From positions 88,204 through 152,203 of the forward strand of contig NW_004450286.1 in the NCBI RefSeq assembly GCF_000321225.1: DNA of 64,000 nucleotides, read 5' to 3'. The translations under genes were made by a program, and so were the position numbers. Within the stretch, counting starts at the first letter, position 1. Each line of letters opens with the position of its first letter. This DNA comes from Odobenus rosmarus divergens. Lineage: Eukaryota > Chordata > Mammalia > Carnivora > Odobenidae. Shown piece by piece: positions 11,111-24,115 of this stretch. The notes under the pieces are model-generated. The model worked only from the letters and a program-made list of their open reading frames with translations. It made no database searches and had not been told where the DNA came from.

Positions 11111-12103
11111 TTGATGAAAAGCTGAGACCTGCCTCCTCATCCTACCACCACCCCACAAGGATGAGGCTGGCCCTTTCAACTGAGAGACAGTTGTAGGGAT
11201 GGGAAATGCAGCCAGCTCTCGCCTCCCATTTGCTTTTTCTCACCCTTTTTCTTCTCTCTCTCCAAGAGGCCCAAGGATCCCAACTGCTAGTCTTTACTCT
11301 GCCCTCCAGTACTTAGTAACTTGGGAAGAACCCAGTCACTCAGAACCAAAAGCTCTTGGCAGCTTTGGGACCCTCCCCTCTCCTCATCATGGGGTGGGGG
11401 TGGCTGGGAATAGCACACTGGGAGGTTCAGCCCCACCCTGGCCCCTAAACTTCTCTCAGGCCGGAGCGTGATCAGAGTAGCCCTCTGGACCCCTATCTTC
11501 CCATCTGTCAAAGGGAAAGAGAAAACCTTTTCCCTTGCCAGAGTGGTCAGGAGTACGAGGATTCATGATAAAATTCAGGTTACTGATGGAAAGATGGTGG
11601 TCTTCCCCCCTGTTTGCTCACGCTGTTATAACCAGAACCATCTACGAAGAATTGGTGTTTTTACAGGAAATCACCCGGCATGGGCAGCATCGGTGGTATA
11701 TGAACCCTGAGAAGCATGCAGTTGGCTAGCTGTCCCGAGGGCCTGGACTCTGGAGAGGTCATTGCCAACATCCGTCCTACCCTACTGGTAGGGAGAGAAG
11801 AGAGGAGAGTTGCCCTGGGGCCCATCCTCAGGTCTACCATAGTTAATGTTTCCTTCCAGGGTTTTTTGGATGACAGAGTTCCACAGGGCAGGAGGCCAGG
11901 AGGGTGACAAGTTCTGGATCCCCGGGGCTACAGAGGTGAGAGTTCTGTCCCAGGAATCAGGGACCTGTGCCCCTACCTGACTCCATGTGCCCTTGGGGCC
12001 ACACGCTTAGCTCTCTGGGCCTTGGCACCCTCCCCAGGGGATTGGGGCCCCTAGAGGAGCATTCCATGTGTCTGTGCATCCAGGTTGTCCTGAGAAGTTC
12101 TCG

Positions 12104-12115
12104 GGGGGGGGGGGC
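12104..12115 (+). repeat. Poly-G run
   Basis: Homopolymer of about 12 Gs; length in an assembly is unreliable. Confidence 0.8.
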
Positions 12116-12739
12116 ATAATTTCACAAAGGCACAGTCTACAGGGCGAGTCTACACACTCACCAACACCCTTCCCCAGTGACTCCCTCTTCTGTCCAAACT
12201 CAAGGGGCCACTACTCAGGCTAAAGCCCCCAGGCCCAGGAGAGCCCCTCCAAGCCACCCTGGAAAGGGACGCCCTGCTCAGAGCCGCTGGGATCCTCCAA
12301 GAAGGTAGACATAAAAGAAGCTGCTCTTCCTGCACTTTGGCTTGGAGGAGGGGAGAGGAGAACTGAAGCATGGCAGCTTGGAGCCCAGCCCAGCGGCCAG
12401 GCTGGGGGCGGTTGGCTTTCATTCACCATTCCATTTTCCTCTCACTCAGGGCACCGGGTTGTGGAGGCAGGAGTCTGGTGCTTTTCAATTTCACGCCAGG
12501 TGTCAGTGGCCAGGCCCTGGCTGGCCTTATCTCCTCGGCCTCCTGCCCAGCTGGGCGCCTGCTGAGCTCAGCCTCCCTGAAAAGTCCAGAGAAAGGCTGC
12601 TCCAGAGGCAAGACTTATAGGCAGAGGGACCCTGGCGAGCTGACCTCTGCCGGACAGACAGGGAGGACCCTGAGTCCCGCTGCAGGAGGGGGGCCTTAGG
12701 ACCAAGAATCGCGGAGCATACTAAGACAAAGGAACGAGG

Positions 12740-12935
12740 TCTTGAAAAGTCAGTCCTAAATGAATCATTGATCTTAGAACTGGAAGATCCTTCAGGACTA
12801 CTTCATCCTCTATCCCACTTTCCCCCATTTTCCATATGGGGGAAACTGAGGCTCTGGAAATTTCAAATAACTGGCCCAAGGTTACATGGAGCTGATGGAG
12901 CTGAGCTCCCAGGAGCCCCAGATACCCCACTGTGA
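12740..12935 (-). repeat. MIR-like SINE relic
   Basis: gatcttagaactggaagatcc, a ccattttccatatgggggaaactgagg core, cccaaggttacatggagctg. The pattern is that of reverse MIR-related elements; subfamily not assigned. Confidence 0.5.
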
Positions 12936-13130
12936 ATCTCTGAGCTGTGCCATCTCTCCATTCACAAGTGAACTACATGGGAGCTCCCAAGAGGGTCTGT
13001 GTAGGCCAAGAGATCCCTCATGACCATGAGCCCCCCTCCTTCAGGTGGCCAAAAGCCTGGCTTTCCTCATCTGGAACACGGGAAGAGGAGTGTTGAGTCA
13101 AAAACCCTACAGCCCGTTCTCCATCTGAAT

Positions 13131-13462
13131 CGAGGGGTAGCAAGCTATGACCCATGGGCCAAATCTGGCCCACTGCCTGGTTGTCTTATAGTCCACCAGC
13201 TAGGAGTGGTTTTTCACATTTTTCAGTGTTTAAAAAAAGTCAAAAGAACTGTATTTCGTGACATGTAAAAAATTACATAAAGTTCTGATCTCAGCGTCCA
13301 TAAAGCTGTATTGGAATACACCTGTGCTCATTTGTTGTCCACGGCTGCTTTGGGTCCACGACAATGCTGAGCGGTTGCGACCGAGACCACATGGTCCGCA
13401 AAGCTGGAGATATTTACCATCGGGCTCTTTATGGAACGTGTTTGCAGGGCCCTGATGTAAAA
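13131..13462. repeat. Non-autonomous hAT-type DNA transposon relic
   Basis: The left end is ggggtagcaagctatgaccc followed by atgggccaaatctggcccac. The middle contains ataaagctgtattggaatac and ccacggctgctttgggtc. The right end reads gcaaagctggagatatttac to gtttgcagggccctg. The ends are imperfect inverted repeats. This is an old Charlie-group family; I do not assign the subfamily name. Confidence 0.7.
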
Positions 13463-13779
13463 GGCTGAGTCAGGTCTGAGCTCCAAACTCTCGGGAGGGA
13501 GTAGCCAGGGGTGGAAAAGCTCCGGGAGGAAGCTGGGTGGAGCTGTCTATTCATTCACAGGGGCATTTGTGAGTCACACCAAGTGCTGGGCCACACCACG
13601 TGCACACTCCCAGGGGCCCCTTCCACGTCTGGGGTGCTGGGGAGCTGCCTCCCGCCTGCCCTCCAGCCCAGAACCAGGCCCCAGGCCTGTCTTCCCAAAG
13701 TTTCCGCTCCTGCCAACGTCCCGCAGCTCCTGGGTGTGCGGGCCCCCTGCCCGGCAGGCCCGGTTGAGTATGTTGTCAA

Positions 13780-14045
13780 TAAGCGGGTGGCTGTGTGGCT
13801 GGCGCGGAGGCCCGGAGGAGAGGAATCAGAGCGGGTAATTGCTGTGTGAAAATGACAGCGCAGAGATTTATCCACCCCAAACTGGGCCTCGGCATACCAA
13901 GAGGCTGCCGGCGGCTAGGAATCAATACCACCCCAGAGGAGGGATTATTAGGGAGAAAAGGGGGTTTGAAAGATCCATAAGAGCCTGATGACTGTCTATT
14001 TCCAAGGGGACCATCAGCGGCATGAGAATTGTACACGGGAGGAAC
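13780..14045. promoter_or_regulatory. Candidate conserved noncoding element
   Basis: Unique block with cagcgcagagatttatccac, gctgccggcggctaggaatc and gagggattattagggag, no repeat signature, and CpGs retained. Upstream (13600-13820) the sequence is GC- and CpG-richer than its surroundings. Function is untested. Confidence 0.3.
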
Positions 14046-15239
14046 AGAGTTCCCGCTGCCTGTGCGAGGGAAGGCTGTGCCTGGTGGCAGAGCCGGGGCC
14101 CGATCCTTGTCTTCCTTCTGACCACCCCAGACATGGGGTTGGGTGGGGCCTCCCTGCCAGGAATCTGAGGCCCCGAGAGCCAGGTCCTGGGATGGAAGCC
14201 GGGGGGTCCACGAGGGAGACCATCCATCCCAAGTATGCACCTGGCCCAGGGACAGCACGGAGACCACCTTGTCCCAAGCCCAGCTGCAGCCTGATCGTCT
14301 GTGACATCTTGGGCAAACCCAGGAAGGCCCAAGGGCATGGGAAATCCCCAGGGGGACTCGAGATCAGCATGGAGCTGGGAGGCTGGGAATTCCTGGGCTG
14401 GGGTCTAGTGGGTACGACTCAGCAAAGGTAGGAAGAGGCACTCGCTCCTGAAAGGGTCTTCTCTGGCCCATCTCGAGGCCTTCCTCTCCTCTCTGTTCAA
14501 CAGGGGCAGGGAAAGGGTAAAGTGGGGGTAATCTTGCCCCTAATCTCTTGGGGCAGTGGACACCATACACATCAGGTCATCACCACAGCACGTACATGGT
14601 CTATGCAGGCTGATCAGAGCAGTCCCCACTCTTTTGTCAATCTCTGAGGGCCATGAGCCCTCTGAGCTATAAGCCTGGGAGGCTGGGGTGGGCAGGACAC
14701 TCTACAACCATGGTCAAGTAAAGTGGCCCACATAAGCCCCGCCCGGAGGATCCCAGGCTGCTCAGCACCGTGCACTCAATAACCCAGTCAGGCTGACCTT
14801 GCCGAGTGAGGTGCGGAGAGGGTGGAGAGGAGCTGCTTTCTGCTCCAGGGTCTGGGCTGATTCAGGGGTAGGTTCCCAGTGCAAGCCTGGGAGGGTCGTG
14901 GACTCCGGTCTGGGAGGGACCTTGGCCCCCTCTGGCCCCATCCCACCACCCAGGGCTTTGGGGGTGGGGAGACAGGAGCCAAATCACACCACCCGGTCAC
15001 TTAACATCTGAGATGATTGGGGGGGGGATGCCTCCACATCCCTAAGGAGCAGAAAGTCCCCTCCCCAGAACCCCAGGGGGTTCCTGTTAAAAGAGAGGCC
15101 CCTGACTCCCCAGCCAGGATCCAGGCAGCAAGGAGGGTTATGAAGCCAACCTGTTCCCTGCCAGCCTTGTGCCCAGCCACACCGTCACCCATACCGACAC
15201 GAGCATACCTGCTCTTCTACCAGTAAACAAGCTCATGGA

Positions 15240-15435
15240 AAGAAGGCAAACACATGCAGCTTGCCCCAGGGAGAGAAAAGGGAAGATGGGTGGGGAGGGG
15301 GGCGAGCAGGAGAGGGAGAAAGGGGGAAAGAAACAGAGATACCAAACAAGTCAGAAAAATGGATAAATGGGGGAAGGAGGGTGGGGGACACGGAGGGAAG
15401 GGAGAGAGCCTGCTCAAAGCCCGGGGATCAGGAGA
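15240..15435 (+). repeat. Purine-rich low-complexity tract
   Basis: About 190 bases dominated by G and A (gggagaaaggggg, ggggaaggagggtggggg). Low complexity; the long open frames here reflect composition, not coding. Confidence 0.7.
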
Positions 15436-16129
15436 TGCAGAGTTCCTGAAGTAGGGGAGAGGCTGGGTTTGTAGTGCGGCCCTCAGGAGACAGCAGGAAC
15501 AAATTGGGTTTTGAAATGAGAGATAAAAGGAGCTGTTGCATCTCTAGCTTTGCATCATTTAGTTCATCAGGCTTGACATGTGTCTAACAAACAAAGCCAA
15601 CAAGCTGGCAAAGAAAGACATCGGAGACAGAGAGAGGCTAAGGAATGGGGAGGGCAGGGAGCGTGGCCCTCCCCTGGCTCTGAGCACAGCTGAGGCTCCA
15701 GACTTTTATTCTCAGTTGATTCCCGGCTCGAAGGAGCCAGGAGTCGTGAAGTGTGACTCTGCGGGTGGGCAGGACGGGCATGAGCCGAGTTAGTCCTGGC
15801 CTGGGGAGCACCATAAAGTGAGGTGCTCACTCTGAGTTCCTGGCTGGGGTGCCCAGGGCGGGGGACCAAGGGGCGTGGGGAGGACGAGTGAAGGCCTCTG
15901 CCCTCAGGAGGGCACTGTCACCTGCTTGACCTGCCAGCCAGGGGAACAGAAATAGGGAGAGGTTGAGCAGGCAAGGGACATGGTGTGGGGGGGTTGATGC
16001 CTGGACCTGAGGGGCAGGCGGGCACTGGAAACTCTCTAGGTTCCCAGGAGACAGGCGGAAACAGTCCTTGGTCAAAACAGCAATCACAGAGCCCAGGGCT
16101 CCGGCTCTCTGACTCCCACGTCATCTCCT

Positions 16130-16285
16130 GATGTCCGATCCTTTCCCTTGTGAACCCAGCCTCAGTTCCCCCCTCTGTACTGCAGAGATAAGAACTCCTG
16201 TCTGTCAACCTCACAAGGTTTGGGTGAGGATTTAATAGAACAGGGCACACAAAAGCACCTGGTACACTTTCAGAACCCAAATGTG
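16130..16285 (+). repeat. MIR element
   Basis: cctcagttcccccctctgta, gagataagaactcctg, caaggtttgggtgaggattt, and a weak gcacctggtacac tail follow MIR order. Confidence 0.55.
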
Positions 16286-17029
16286 CCCATTTAAAGAAAA
16301 GGAAATACAAACAGTTATGATTGATAGCTAACTCCTGGGAGTTTATCGGATGCTGGATCCACCAACACGACAGTCCCTGTAGCTGCCTATCACTTGCCAG
16401 AACATACTTGTCTCAGCTTCAGAGAGTTTTGATGGACTTGGCTTCGACTGTATTTTTGCTAAAATCAGATTAATCTGAAGAACAGAAAAAAAAATACACT
16501 GGACATGACAGGGGAGCAGGAAGAGAAATGGTTTTGGAGGCACCCACGGCTCTGACAATCATGTGCCTAAGAACCTGTCGCTTGGGTTTTCTGGGCCTCA
16601 GTTTCCTCAAATATCAAGTGAGCAGTGGGCCAGACAGGCCAGTCGAGGCCCTGGAATTCTGGGACGTTGGTGGCAGTCATACCACAAACCAGGCAAACGG
16701 CTAAGCACCGGACCAACATACTCCCTCCTTGGGCCGGCTCCTTGGGGACCTGATAGCGAACTATTAGCACATGCTGGAGGGTGGGAGAAGCTCACAGTTT
16801 TGGGGGTAACCTTTAGTGTATTTGAAAATTAACTCACTTATCACTTTCCCAGCGGCTCCTCCCCGAGCAACATGACCAGCGGAGACAGTCATGGATGCGG
16901 GCAGCCAGAAGACAGACGTGTTTATCTCTTCCCCGGCCTGCCATAGAATGTTGGCCCTGACTTGGCCTCAGTTACTCCTATCTGTAGAGAGGACAATGCT
17001 GGCGGCTGGATCATGCACAGGAGGGCGGT

Positions 17030-17200
17030 GGGAGAAATTAACCAACACGTTTATTGGGCACCCACTATGTAGGTGCGGTGGTGGGAAAACCACGGGCTTG
17101 AATCCCAGCTCCACACCACACCAGCCAGGTGCATTCCAGGAGTGGATTTTTAAGTTTTCCTTGGTCTTGGTCTCATTTGTGAAATAAGATCATAACACCG
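17030..17200. repeat. L2/MIR mosaic fragments
   Basis: aacacgtttattgggcacccactatgtagg resembles a reversed L2/MIR end; ggcttgaatcccagctccac and tttgtgaaataagatcataac resemble plus-strand MIR. Both are short. Confidence 0.4.
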
Positions 17201-17559
17201 ACATCTCCAAAGAGGCAGGAGCAGGAAACGAGCGGATGTTTGAGACCCATCACCACGGTGCTGGCCCATGCTACGGGCTCCTTCCACGGTTGCGGACGCA
17301 GCCAGTTCAGGGCCCCGGGAAGAAACTGCACCAGTGACTAAGATGGCTGGCAGCTGGATCTTTTTGGGGGTGGGCTGGGGAGATGGAGAGCCAGACTGAG
17401 GGGCCGGCAGCCGAGACAAGGCTGAGGCCCAGGAGAGGCACACAGAGTTCATTCATTACTGGGCTCCTCTGGGGCATGCAAAGTGGGGGAGGGAGGGGAT
17501 GTGGAAATCGCTTTGATAACACTCAGTTTTTAAGGAAATAAAGAGCCACTTGGAAGAGG

Positions 17560-17880
17560 TGAAGCTCTCACTATATAGCTGCATTGTCCTTGGCACCATG
17601 ACTCCAGAGGAAAAAAAATCCTTTGGATTAACGTGCTTTTGTGAATCTTGACTTCTGGGGGGAGAGAGGAGGGTGTTGGTGACATCCTGCTAGCTAACGA
17701 AAATGCAAATGGAATGACTCCCCCTCCCCACTGCGTCCTCTGTCAGGCCCCTGACGGATCTTCTCTGCTGTGTTTATTACTACTAATGACTTTCTCGTTA
17801 TGATTTGGCTCTGAAACATAAGCGATGGTTCTGGAGAAATCTCATTATTTCCACACACTATTCAATTAGAGAACTGAGCT
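17560..17880. promoter_or_regulatory. Candidate conserved noncoding element
   Basis: Unique, AT-rich: aatgcaaatggaatgac contains an octamer ATGCAAAT (POU site). Further on are ttattactactaatgac, ctcattatttcc and ctattcaattagag. No repeat features. Confidence 0.35.
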
Positions 17881-18589
17881 GCCCTTCTGCTTGGGGAGTA
17901 GGGTTGTGGCCCTGAAGGGGGACCACTTGCTTCTGGCTCCCACCTCCTGGCCCTCAGCAGTGGACCCAGCGGGAGCTGGGAAGTTGGGGATAGAGAGTGG
18001 GAAGGAGTTGGGTGGTCAACACTGGCTCCTGCCGTGGTCTCGTCAGATGTATGGTGTGAAAGGAACACGGAACCTTCAAGGACAGTCTTGCAAACAAATA
18101 TACAAATAGCCTGAACTCTTGTCCCAATTTTAGAGGCCAGATTACCCCCCTTCCAGGGCAAGGGAGCCTCCTGAGGCACAAGGAGCGTGGCTGAGATGCT
18201 CACCTTTAGTGACTGATGGGCTCTGATGAGTCCTTTTACCACCTCAGACACATGGGCTCCTGGCCTCTTTCCCTTGTTGTGACACTGGCTCATGAAGACC
18301 TTTCCCCTGTCACATCACATGCCCTGCTGACCCCCTTTTGGGTCTGGATGGAACAGGAGGACTGTGGATGGATAATCAGTGGTGGATTTCCATGACCCAC
18401 TGTCTTCAACTCTGCCTTGCCCCAGAGTGGGTCCCCAGCCTCACTCCAGATGGAAGCTGCAGTCCCATTGGCCCCTGCGGCCTTGGCCACTCCCTCCACT
18501 TCATGGCAGCCCTCCTCCTGATCCACTCCTGGGTGGCATGCCATCACTCTAAAGCCTTTAGAGGCTCACTATTTTGACTGCACGGAAAG

Positions 18590-18985
18590 CAAATGCTCTG
18601 CACGCCCTTCAAAGCCCTCCAGAGTCTGTTCCTTCCATTGGTTCCAGCACCCCCTTCCCTGAATGCCTTCCCTGATTCGGTCATGCCGGCCCCCCCTCAC
18701 TAGCCCCAATCACACCACATGCTCCCCGCCTCTGCTTCTCTGCCCACTTCCCACAGTGTGCCCCCTCATCACCTTAGCCTCTGTCCAGACCTCCCCCCAG
18801 GTTCAAGGGAGCCTCCAGTCCTCCTTCCACAGGGGCCCTTCTCTGCTCCTTACAGACCCTCAAAGGTCTCCCCAGCAGCACCTACAGCCTGCACCCTGCA
18901 GAATGATCCTTCCCCTCTGTCTGCCTGTCCCCATGCAGTCCTTCTATTTTAGGGTCTCTTTCCTGTGATGGGAACATGGGCTACC
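18590..18985 (+). repeat. L2 LINE fragment
   Basis: Pyrimidine-rich L2-like order: gcccttcaaagccctccag, ccttccctgaatgccttcc, then a gtctctttcctgtgatgggaac and ctgagggcaggggcc end. Diverged. Confidence 0.5.
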
Positions 18986-21229
18986 TGAGGGCAGGGGCCA
19001 TGCCAAGGCTGAGGGGACCTACCCTTCTGCTTGCCCTCTCCACCCAGAAGCCCAGGGCAGCCAGGCCCTCGACACGCAGATGAAGGACTTCGGCCGAGAG
19101 TGCGTGTCTTTCCTCAGCGACTTCCCAGACTGTCTGTTTGGGGCTGGCACTGTCTGTTTCGGTTATGGGCACTTTCCTCGGTGTCCACACTTAATGCCAC
19201 ATGCACAGAGCTGCCCAGTCAGCACTTCTGGGTGACGAAGTGGAGATGTGATGCCCCTTGCCTGGCATAAATCACCACGTCCCAGGCCACATGGGTGAGG
19301 GTAGGTCCCAGCTATGACCTGGCCTGAGTAACCAAGTCTCACTGACCTGCCCTGGAGGAGGTGACATCAGGGGTCCGTCGCCTCTGGCTAGCCAGCTCCA
19401 GGGCTAACGCTACTGGGCACAGAGAACACTCAAGCCCTTCTATAGGCAGAACACAGGGCAAATCCTACCCCAAGAAGCTCCACACAGTAAAAGCTGGCTA
19501 TGATGGGTGTCTGCCCATCAACCGAGCTTTCTTCCCGTTTCTTGCCACCTGTTGGATGGTCTCAACATGAGCCAGTTTTCTTGGGCTCCCAGGATGTGGA
19601 GCAAAGCTTTCTATGATGCCATGAACCCCAATATATTTGTGAGTCAGGGTCAACTTGAAAAATGAGCAGACTCTTGGTGCCTGTGGCTTTGAAGACTGCT
19701 CGCCATCTAGAACAAGACCCAGGAGGGCAGGAGGGTCCTGGGCCCTGTGTGAGGGGAGGAAAGCTCACTCCCCCCCCCCCAGCAGAAAATGATGATCTGA
19801 TCAGGAATGCAAAATGGGGCTGAAGGAAGACACGGGCCATAATTTACACAATGTCTTTGGGCTTAACCAGAGGTTATGAGCACCATCTCCCCCGCCCCCA
19901 ACCAGTCTGCCCTTCCTTCAGCTCTACTGCTGTCTTTCTCCTGCTCCATAAACCACCAGCTCCAAGCCATAAAAAGTGCAATGAGCAGTCTGGATGGAAG
20001 AGATTGGGCTTGGAGCAGGCGGCCAGCCATGCTTCCCTGAAGAGCCTCAGAGGACAGAGGCCGGCAGCAGAGTGAACCCAGCCCCCAGGGGCCCTCTCCT
20101 GGCCGCCCATGCAGGGAGGGGAAGATGGGGGCTCCTCGGGCATCAGGCCAGGGACTACTGGCTTTCTTGTCTGAAATGACCTTTTCCCTCTGCCTGTCCA
20201 AGCCGGGAGAAGGGATGCTCCAGGATCCTAGAGTTTAGATCCCCAAGCCAAGGAGCCTGGGGCAGTGTCTATCCCTGCCCTACCTTCGGCGTCCAGCAGA
20301 CACGGTGATTACTGTCCTCAGAACAGCGCTAATAGGGGTGGAAGCCAGGGCCAGGGAAAGACCCCGAAAGTGCCACTGGGGTCTAACATCTCAGGTGACC
20401 TGGTCTGACCAGCCTATCAGTTCTGGTGTGGCTGGTGGTGGTAGCAGCATTTTGCGGGGAATGGACATGCATGTGCTTATCCAGCTGGCGAGATTCTTCT
20501 GAACAGTAGAAATGAAAAGCAAGTCAAGTACTCAGCTCAGAGGGGTTTAAATAAACCTTATTTCATGTCTCTATCAGCAACAAAGGACTGAGTTGGGGTC
20601 CAGCAGCAGCCAAGCCGGCGCATGCACCATTTGCTTGGCAGAGTGGGTGTGCTTTAGGGATTGCTAGGGGCAGCCAGTCCTTCCAGACGTGGGAGTGGCA
20701 GGAAAAAATGTGAAAATCAAGACAGATGTCCCTTGGCTGAGTTGAGGGGGCCCATTGTGTGGGTTAGTTGATGAGCCAGAGCGACCCAGATTTAGCCTGA
20801 GATAATGGACACTCGCCCCCAAATTTTAAGGCTCTGGGATGGGCTGGAGCTCTGCCGGCCACTCAGAAGGAACCAGTAGGATCTGGGGACAATCATGTAT
20901 CTGGGTGGGGACGAGATTGGGCATCTCGGAGCGAAGGGACGCATCAGCGCCTTGAGGGACAGCCTGACACACTTAGGGAAGGCATAGGAAAACTTGGGCT
21001 GTTTATCATAAAATTGGTAAAGAAAATAGAATGGTTAAAATTCAGAGCCTGGCCAGGAATGAGAAGGGAACGGTGGGAGCCTCAAAGGAGATGTTTTCTG
21101 AAACCTCAGGAAAAAATAATGCAGGGCAACAGGAAGTGGGACAGTGCCTTTTCTAAGACAGGGAGTTATAGATTTAGACAGTTTGTGGCAAGGGTGGCTG
21201 ACAGCAGAGACTATCTGCACACCTAGCTC

Positions 21230-21770
21230 TACCACCTCCGTCCAGCCTTTCTGCAGCCACCAGAGCTCAGCCCTGACAGCCTCCTTCCCTGACACAAAAG
21301 CGCTCCACCCCTCTCCACTGCCTCAGAGGAGAAAGTCCAAGCCACTGACCGGGATATTTGGGGTCCTTTATACTGTGGCTCCAGTCAATCTGTTTTTCAC
21401 TTATGTCCACTGGGCCTATTCCAGAACCTTCTCCTTACCATTCCCCAAGCATACCTGGCCCTTTCCAGCCTCCAGGACTTTCCGTGTGCTGACCACCTCC
21501 TCCCCCTGGCCTGGGCAGCCCTTCCCCTCTAGCTCAGTGCACTTAGCAGGGTGCAAAGGCTCCCTCCCCCCCACTAAGTGCTTTTCAGCCTCTGCAGCGC
21601 CCAGTGGGTGTTTGCATGTGTCTCATGCAGCTGGCCTGAGCTCGCAATTGTGTGCGTTTCTACAGGTCTCCCTCATGACACCAGAAGCTCCTGGATGGCA
21701 AGGCTGTGTTGCACGTGTGTGTCTTCCACATCCTAGGAGCCAGTCTTTGTTGAATTTACTACCCATAAAA
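21230..21770 (+). repeat. L2 LINE fragment
   Basis: The order acctccgtccagcctttctg, agaaagtccaagccactgac, ccagcctccaggactttccg, ctcctggatggcaaggctg to gtctttgttgaat fits L2. A 210-codon open frame (21144-21776) falls inside and is an accident of this composition. Confidence 0.6.
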
Positions 21771-21789
21771 TCGTAGGCCAAATACAGCA

Positions 21790-21935
21790 TGGCGGGGCCT
21801 AACCCTGTGCGGTGGGCAAGGAGGTAATAACATCCTCGCTGTGCAGAATCCAGTAGTAAGTGACACTCAAAGTCACCTGGCTGATGGCAGAGACAGGACT
21901 AGAATCCGGGGAGGGGGGGGTCCTTATGATTCTGG
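21790..21935 (-). repeat. MIR fragment
   Basis: ggtgggcaaggaggtaataa, aaagtcacctggctgatggcag and gacaggactagaatcc follow the reversed MIR order. Confidence 0.55.
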
Positions 21936-22267
21936 AGCACGGCATGCTGCTACCGCACACATTTGCTCAATCACACACTCACGGAGGGTCATCTAGGACT
22001 CAGGCCGCTCCAGAGATCCACACTCTACAAAGAGTTGGAGCCCACCCAGGAGATGCAGAACATCAAGGCGCATCATGCCGGGTGGTGGTGCCGGATACAC
22101 TGGGCACACGCAGACAATTAAAAATACTTGCCAGCAATCAAACGTCATACTCCTAATCTAAAAGCACTGGTGCTTTGTGTAAGGAAAGCTCAGGGTTACA
22201 GATGCAAAAGACCAGGCTACCTGATTCTCAGGCCAGACCCTCAGTATTCCAAGTGACCTTGGTCAGC

Positions 22268-22280
22268 GGGGGGGGGGGGG
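22268..22280 (+). repeat. Poly-G run
   Basis: About 13 consecutive Gs in otherwise unique sequence. Confidence 0.85.
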
Positions 22281-23516
22281 CATGGGCAGGGCTGTGCCTG
22301 TGGGGTGTGTCTGGCTGTGGCCCCAGCCTCCGGGTTTGGACGGCTAAGGGTTAACCACCTCAAGCTCCCCACTCCCCCACCCTTGTCCTGACACTCGGTT
22401 CCCCTAAAGAAGGACCTGCCATTACCCTGATTGGACTCTCCAAGATAATCACGGGGCCTCAGATCCCAGCTGCTCTTGTCGCGTGTGCTCTGTCCCTCAG
22501 ACCAGCCGGGAGGCTGGCAAGAGAGCAGCCTTAGTGAGAGGCAGATGGGGCTGTAATGAACTGAAGACGTGTGACAGCTACAGAGGAACAAGTTCATCAA
22601 TTAGAGCCTTCTTGCCTGAGGACTTCTGGGAAGGGCTGGAGTGGGGGACGGAGGGGCCTGACTGGCTTCCTTCCAAAAGGTCCTGATGCCTCAAGCTGCT
22701 CAGCTCCCCAAGTCTCAGGACCCCGTAGGGGTCTCCGCCCTGGCTCCCAAGCAGCTCCTTCTGCCTTTGACTGTGAATAGCAGGGCTCAGCCTCTTCCTG
22801 GGAGGGGCTGGCTAGCAGTTTCCCTGAGGACTAAGGGTCTTCTGAACAAGAGTGAGAAACAGTCCAGTCCCAAACTCTTCAATTCCTTAGAAACCGAACT
22901 TATGAGCAGAGTACAAAACTTAACCACGGCTGCTCCCCTCTTTGGCTCTGACTTGCACACTCAGGGGTCAGGGAATGAGGAATATCTTGGTCCAAAGGGA
23001 CTGGTGCTGGAGTACCACACTATTGCTGAAGCAGGCCAAGATTAGGAGTCTAAAATGTCGGCACTTCCTACCTGCACAGGAAGTGTCAAATGTGGGTGTC
23101 ATCTATGGCTAAGAGGATCAGGGCAGTGATGGTCTTTGGAGGCTCCCTGGTTCTCAACCCCTGCGTCAGCTCCCACCCCCACTCAGCCTGGCTGTGCTGG
23201 GCCTGGAAGGGGTGAGTCATGCCCATGTTTCCAAGGGTAGGAGCCTTGAGCCATTTCCTGGGGAGCAGAGAGCAAAGGATCAACAGAGCAGTCACACTCT
23301 CGGAGTGAGGTGATTGTGGTCATTATTTATGCAGGCAAAGGCTGTAGGTGGCTAACTCAGATGAATCCCAATTTTCACATATTTTGGAAGGAGGGGCAAA
23401 TGAGTATCTTGGAATGGAAAAAGTACAATATTTTTGGAGGTGTGTTAGTACCCACGGTGTCTGGGGACCCCCAACAAAGGGGGTTTAAAATCCTGAACAG
23501 GGGACCCTGGGCTTAT

Positions 23517-23535
23517 GACCTCCAGGGGGCAGTGG
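23517..23535 (+). promoter_or_regulatory. CTCF-like motif
   Basis: gacctccagggggcagtgg matches the core of the vertebrate CTCF consensus closely. A motif match alone does not show occupancy. Confidence 0.4.
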
Positions 23536-23929
23536 TACTATTTCCCCTGTCAAAAACTAGAGATGAGGCCCAGGGGTCTACAACTGGGGAGTTCTGGAGA
23601 AGAGATTACTCGGAGGCCCCCTTGCTCCTATCAAGCACGTCACATGCTGGCCAGAAGCTCACATGCTTGTGCTAATGGGACCCATGAGGTGGGTTCAACC
23701 CTTGGCACTTTCATACACAGACCCTAAGCCCAGCCAGCAAACCTGGATCAATGGGGTGCAAATGGCAGACAAGCATATTCCAGCTCCACCTAGAAAGAAT
23801 GGTCTTATAATTTTAAGATGCCTGAACTTGTCCTGCATGACCCCAGGAAGCTGAGAGTTCCATGTCAGAGGAGAGTATCCACACAGAGGCACTATATTTG
23901 TCATGCATATTGTGAGGCCTGCTAGGCAG

Positions 23930-24115
23930 CTGTGTGACCCTGGGCAGTCACTTAACATCTCCGGGCCTCTGCTTCCTCACTGGCATAATGAGAAGAATGA
24001 ACACACCTTTCTCCAAGGTTGTTTAAGAATGAAGTGATGCCTAAAAACTACTGAGCCCAGTCCCTGGCACATGGGAGGTGTCTGATAAGCTTTAACTGTC
24101 TGATAAGCATTCACA
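23930..24115 (+). repeat. MIR element
   Basis: gctgtgtgaccctgggcagt, cacttaacatctccgggcct, a tggcataatgagaagaatg part and cccagtccctggcacatggg. Well-preserved core. Confidence 0.75.

Noticed and set aside
15217..15454. Open frames in the purine-rich tract
   Set aside because: Lys/Glu/Gly-rich products reflect low-complexity GA composition.
21144..21776. 210-codon plus-strand open frame
   Set aside because: It lies in an L2-like relic and has no recognisable protein feature.
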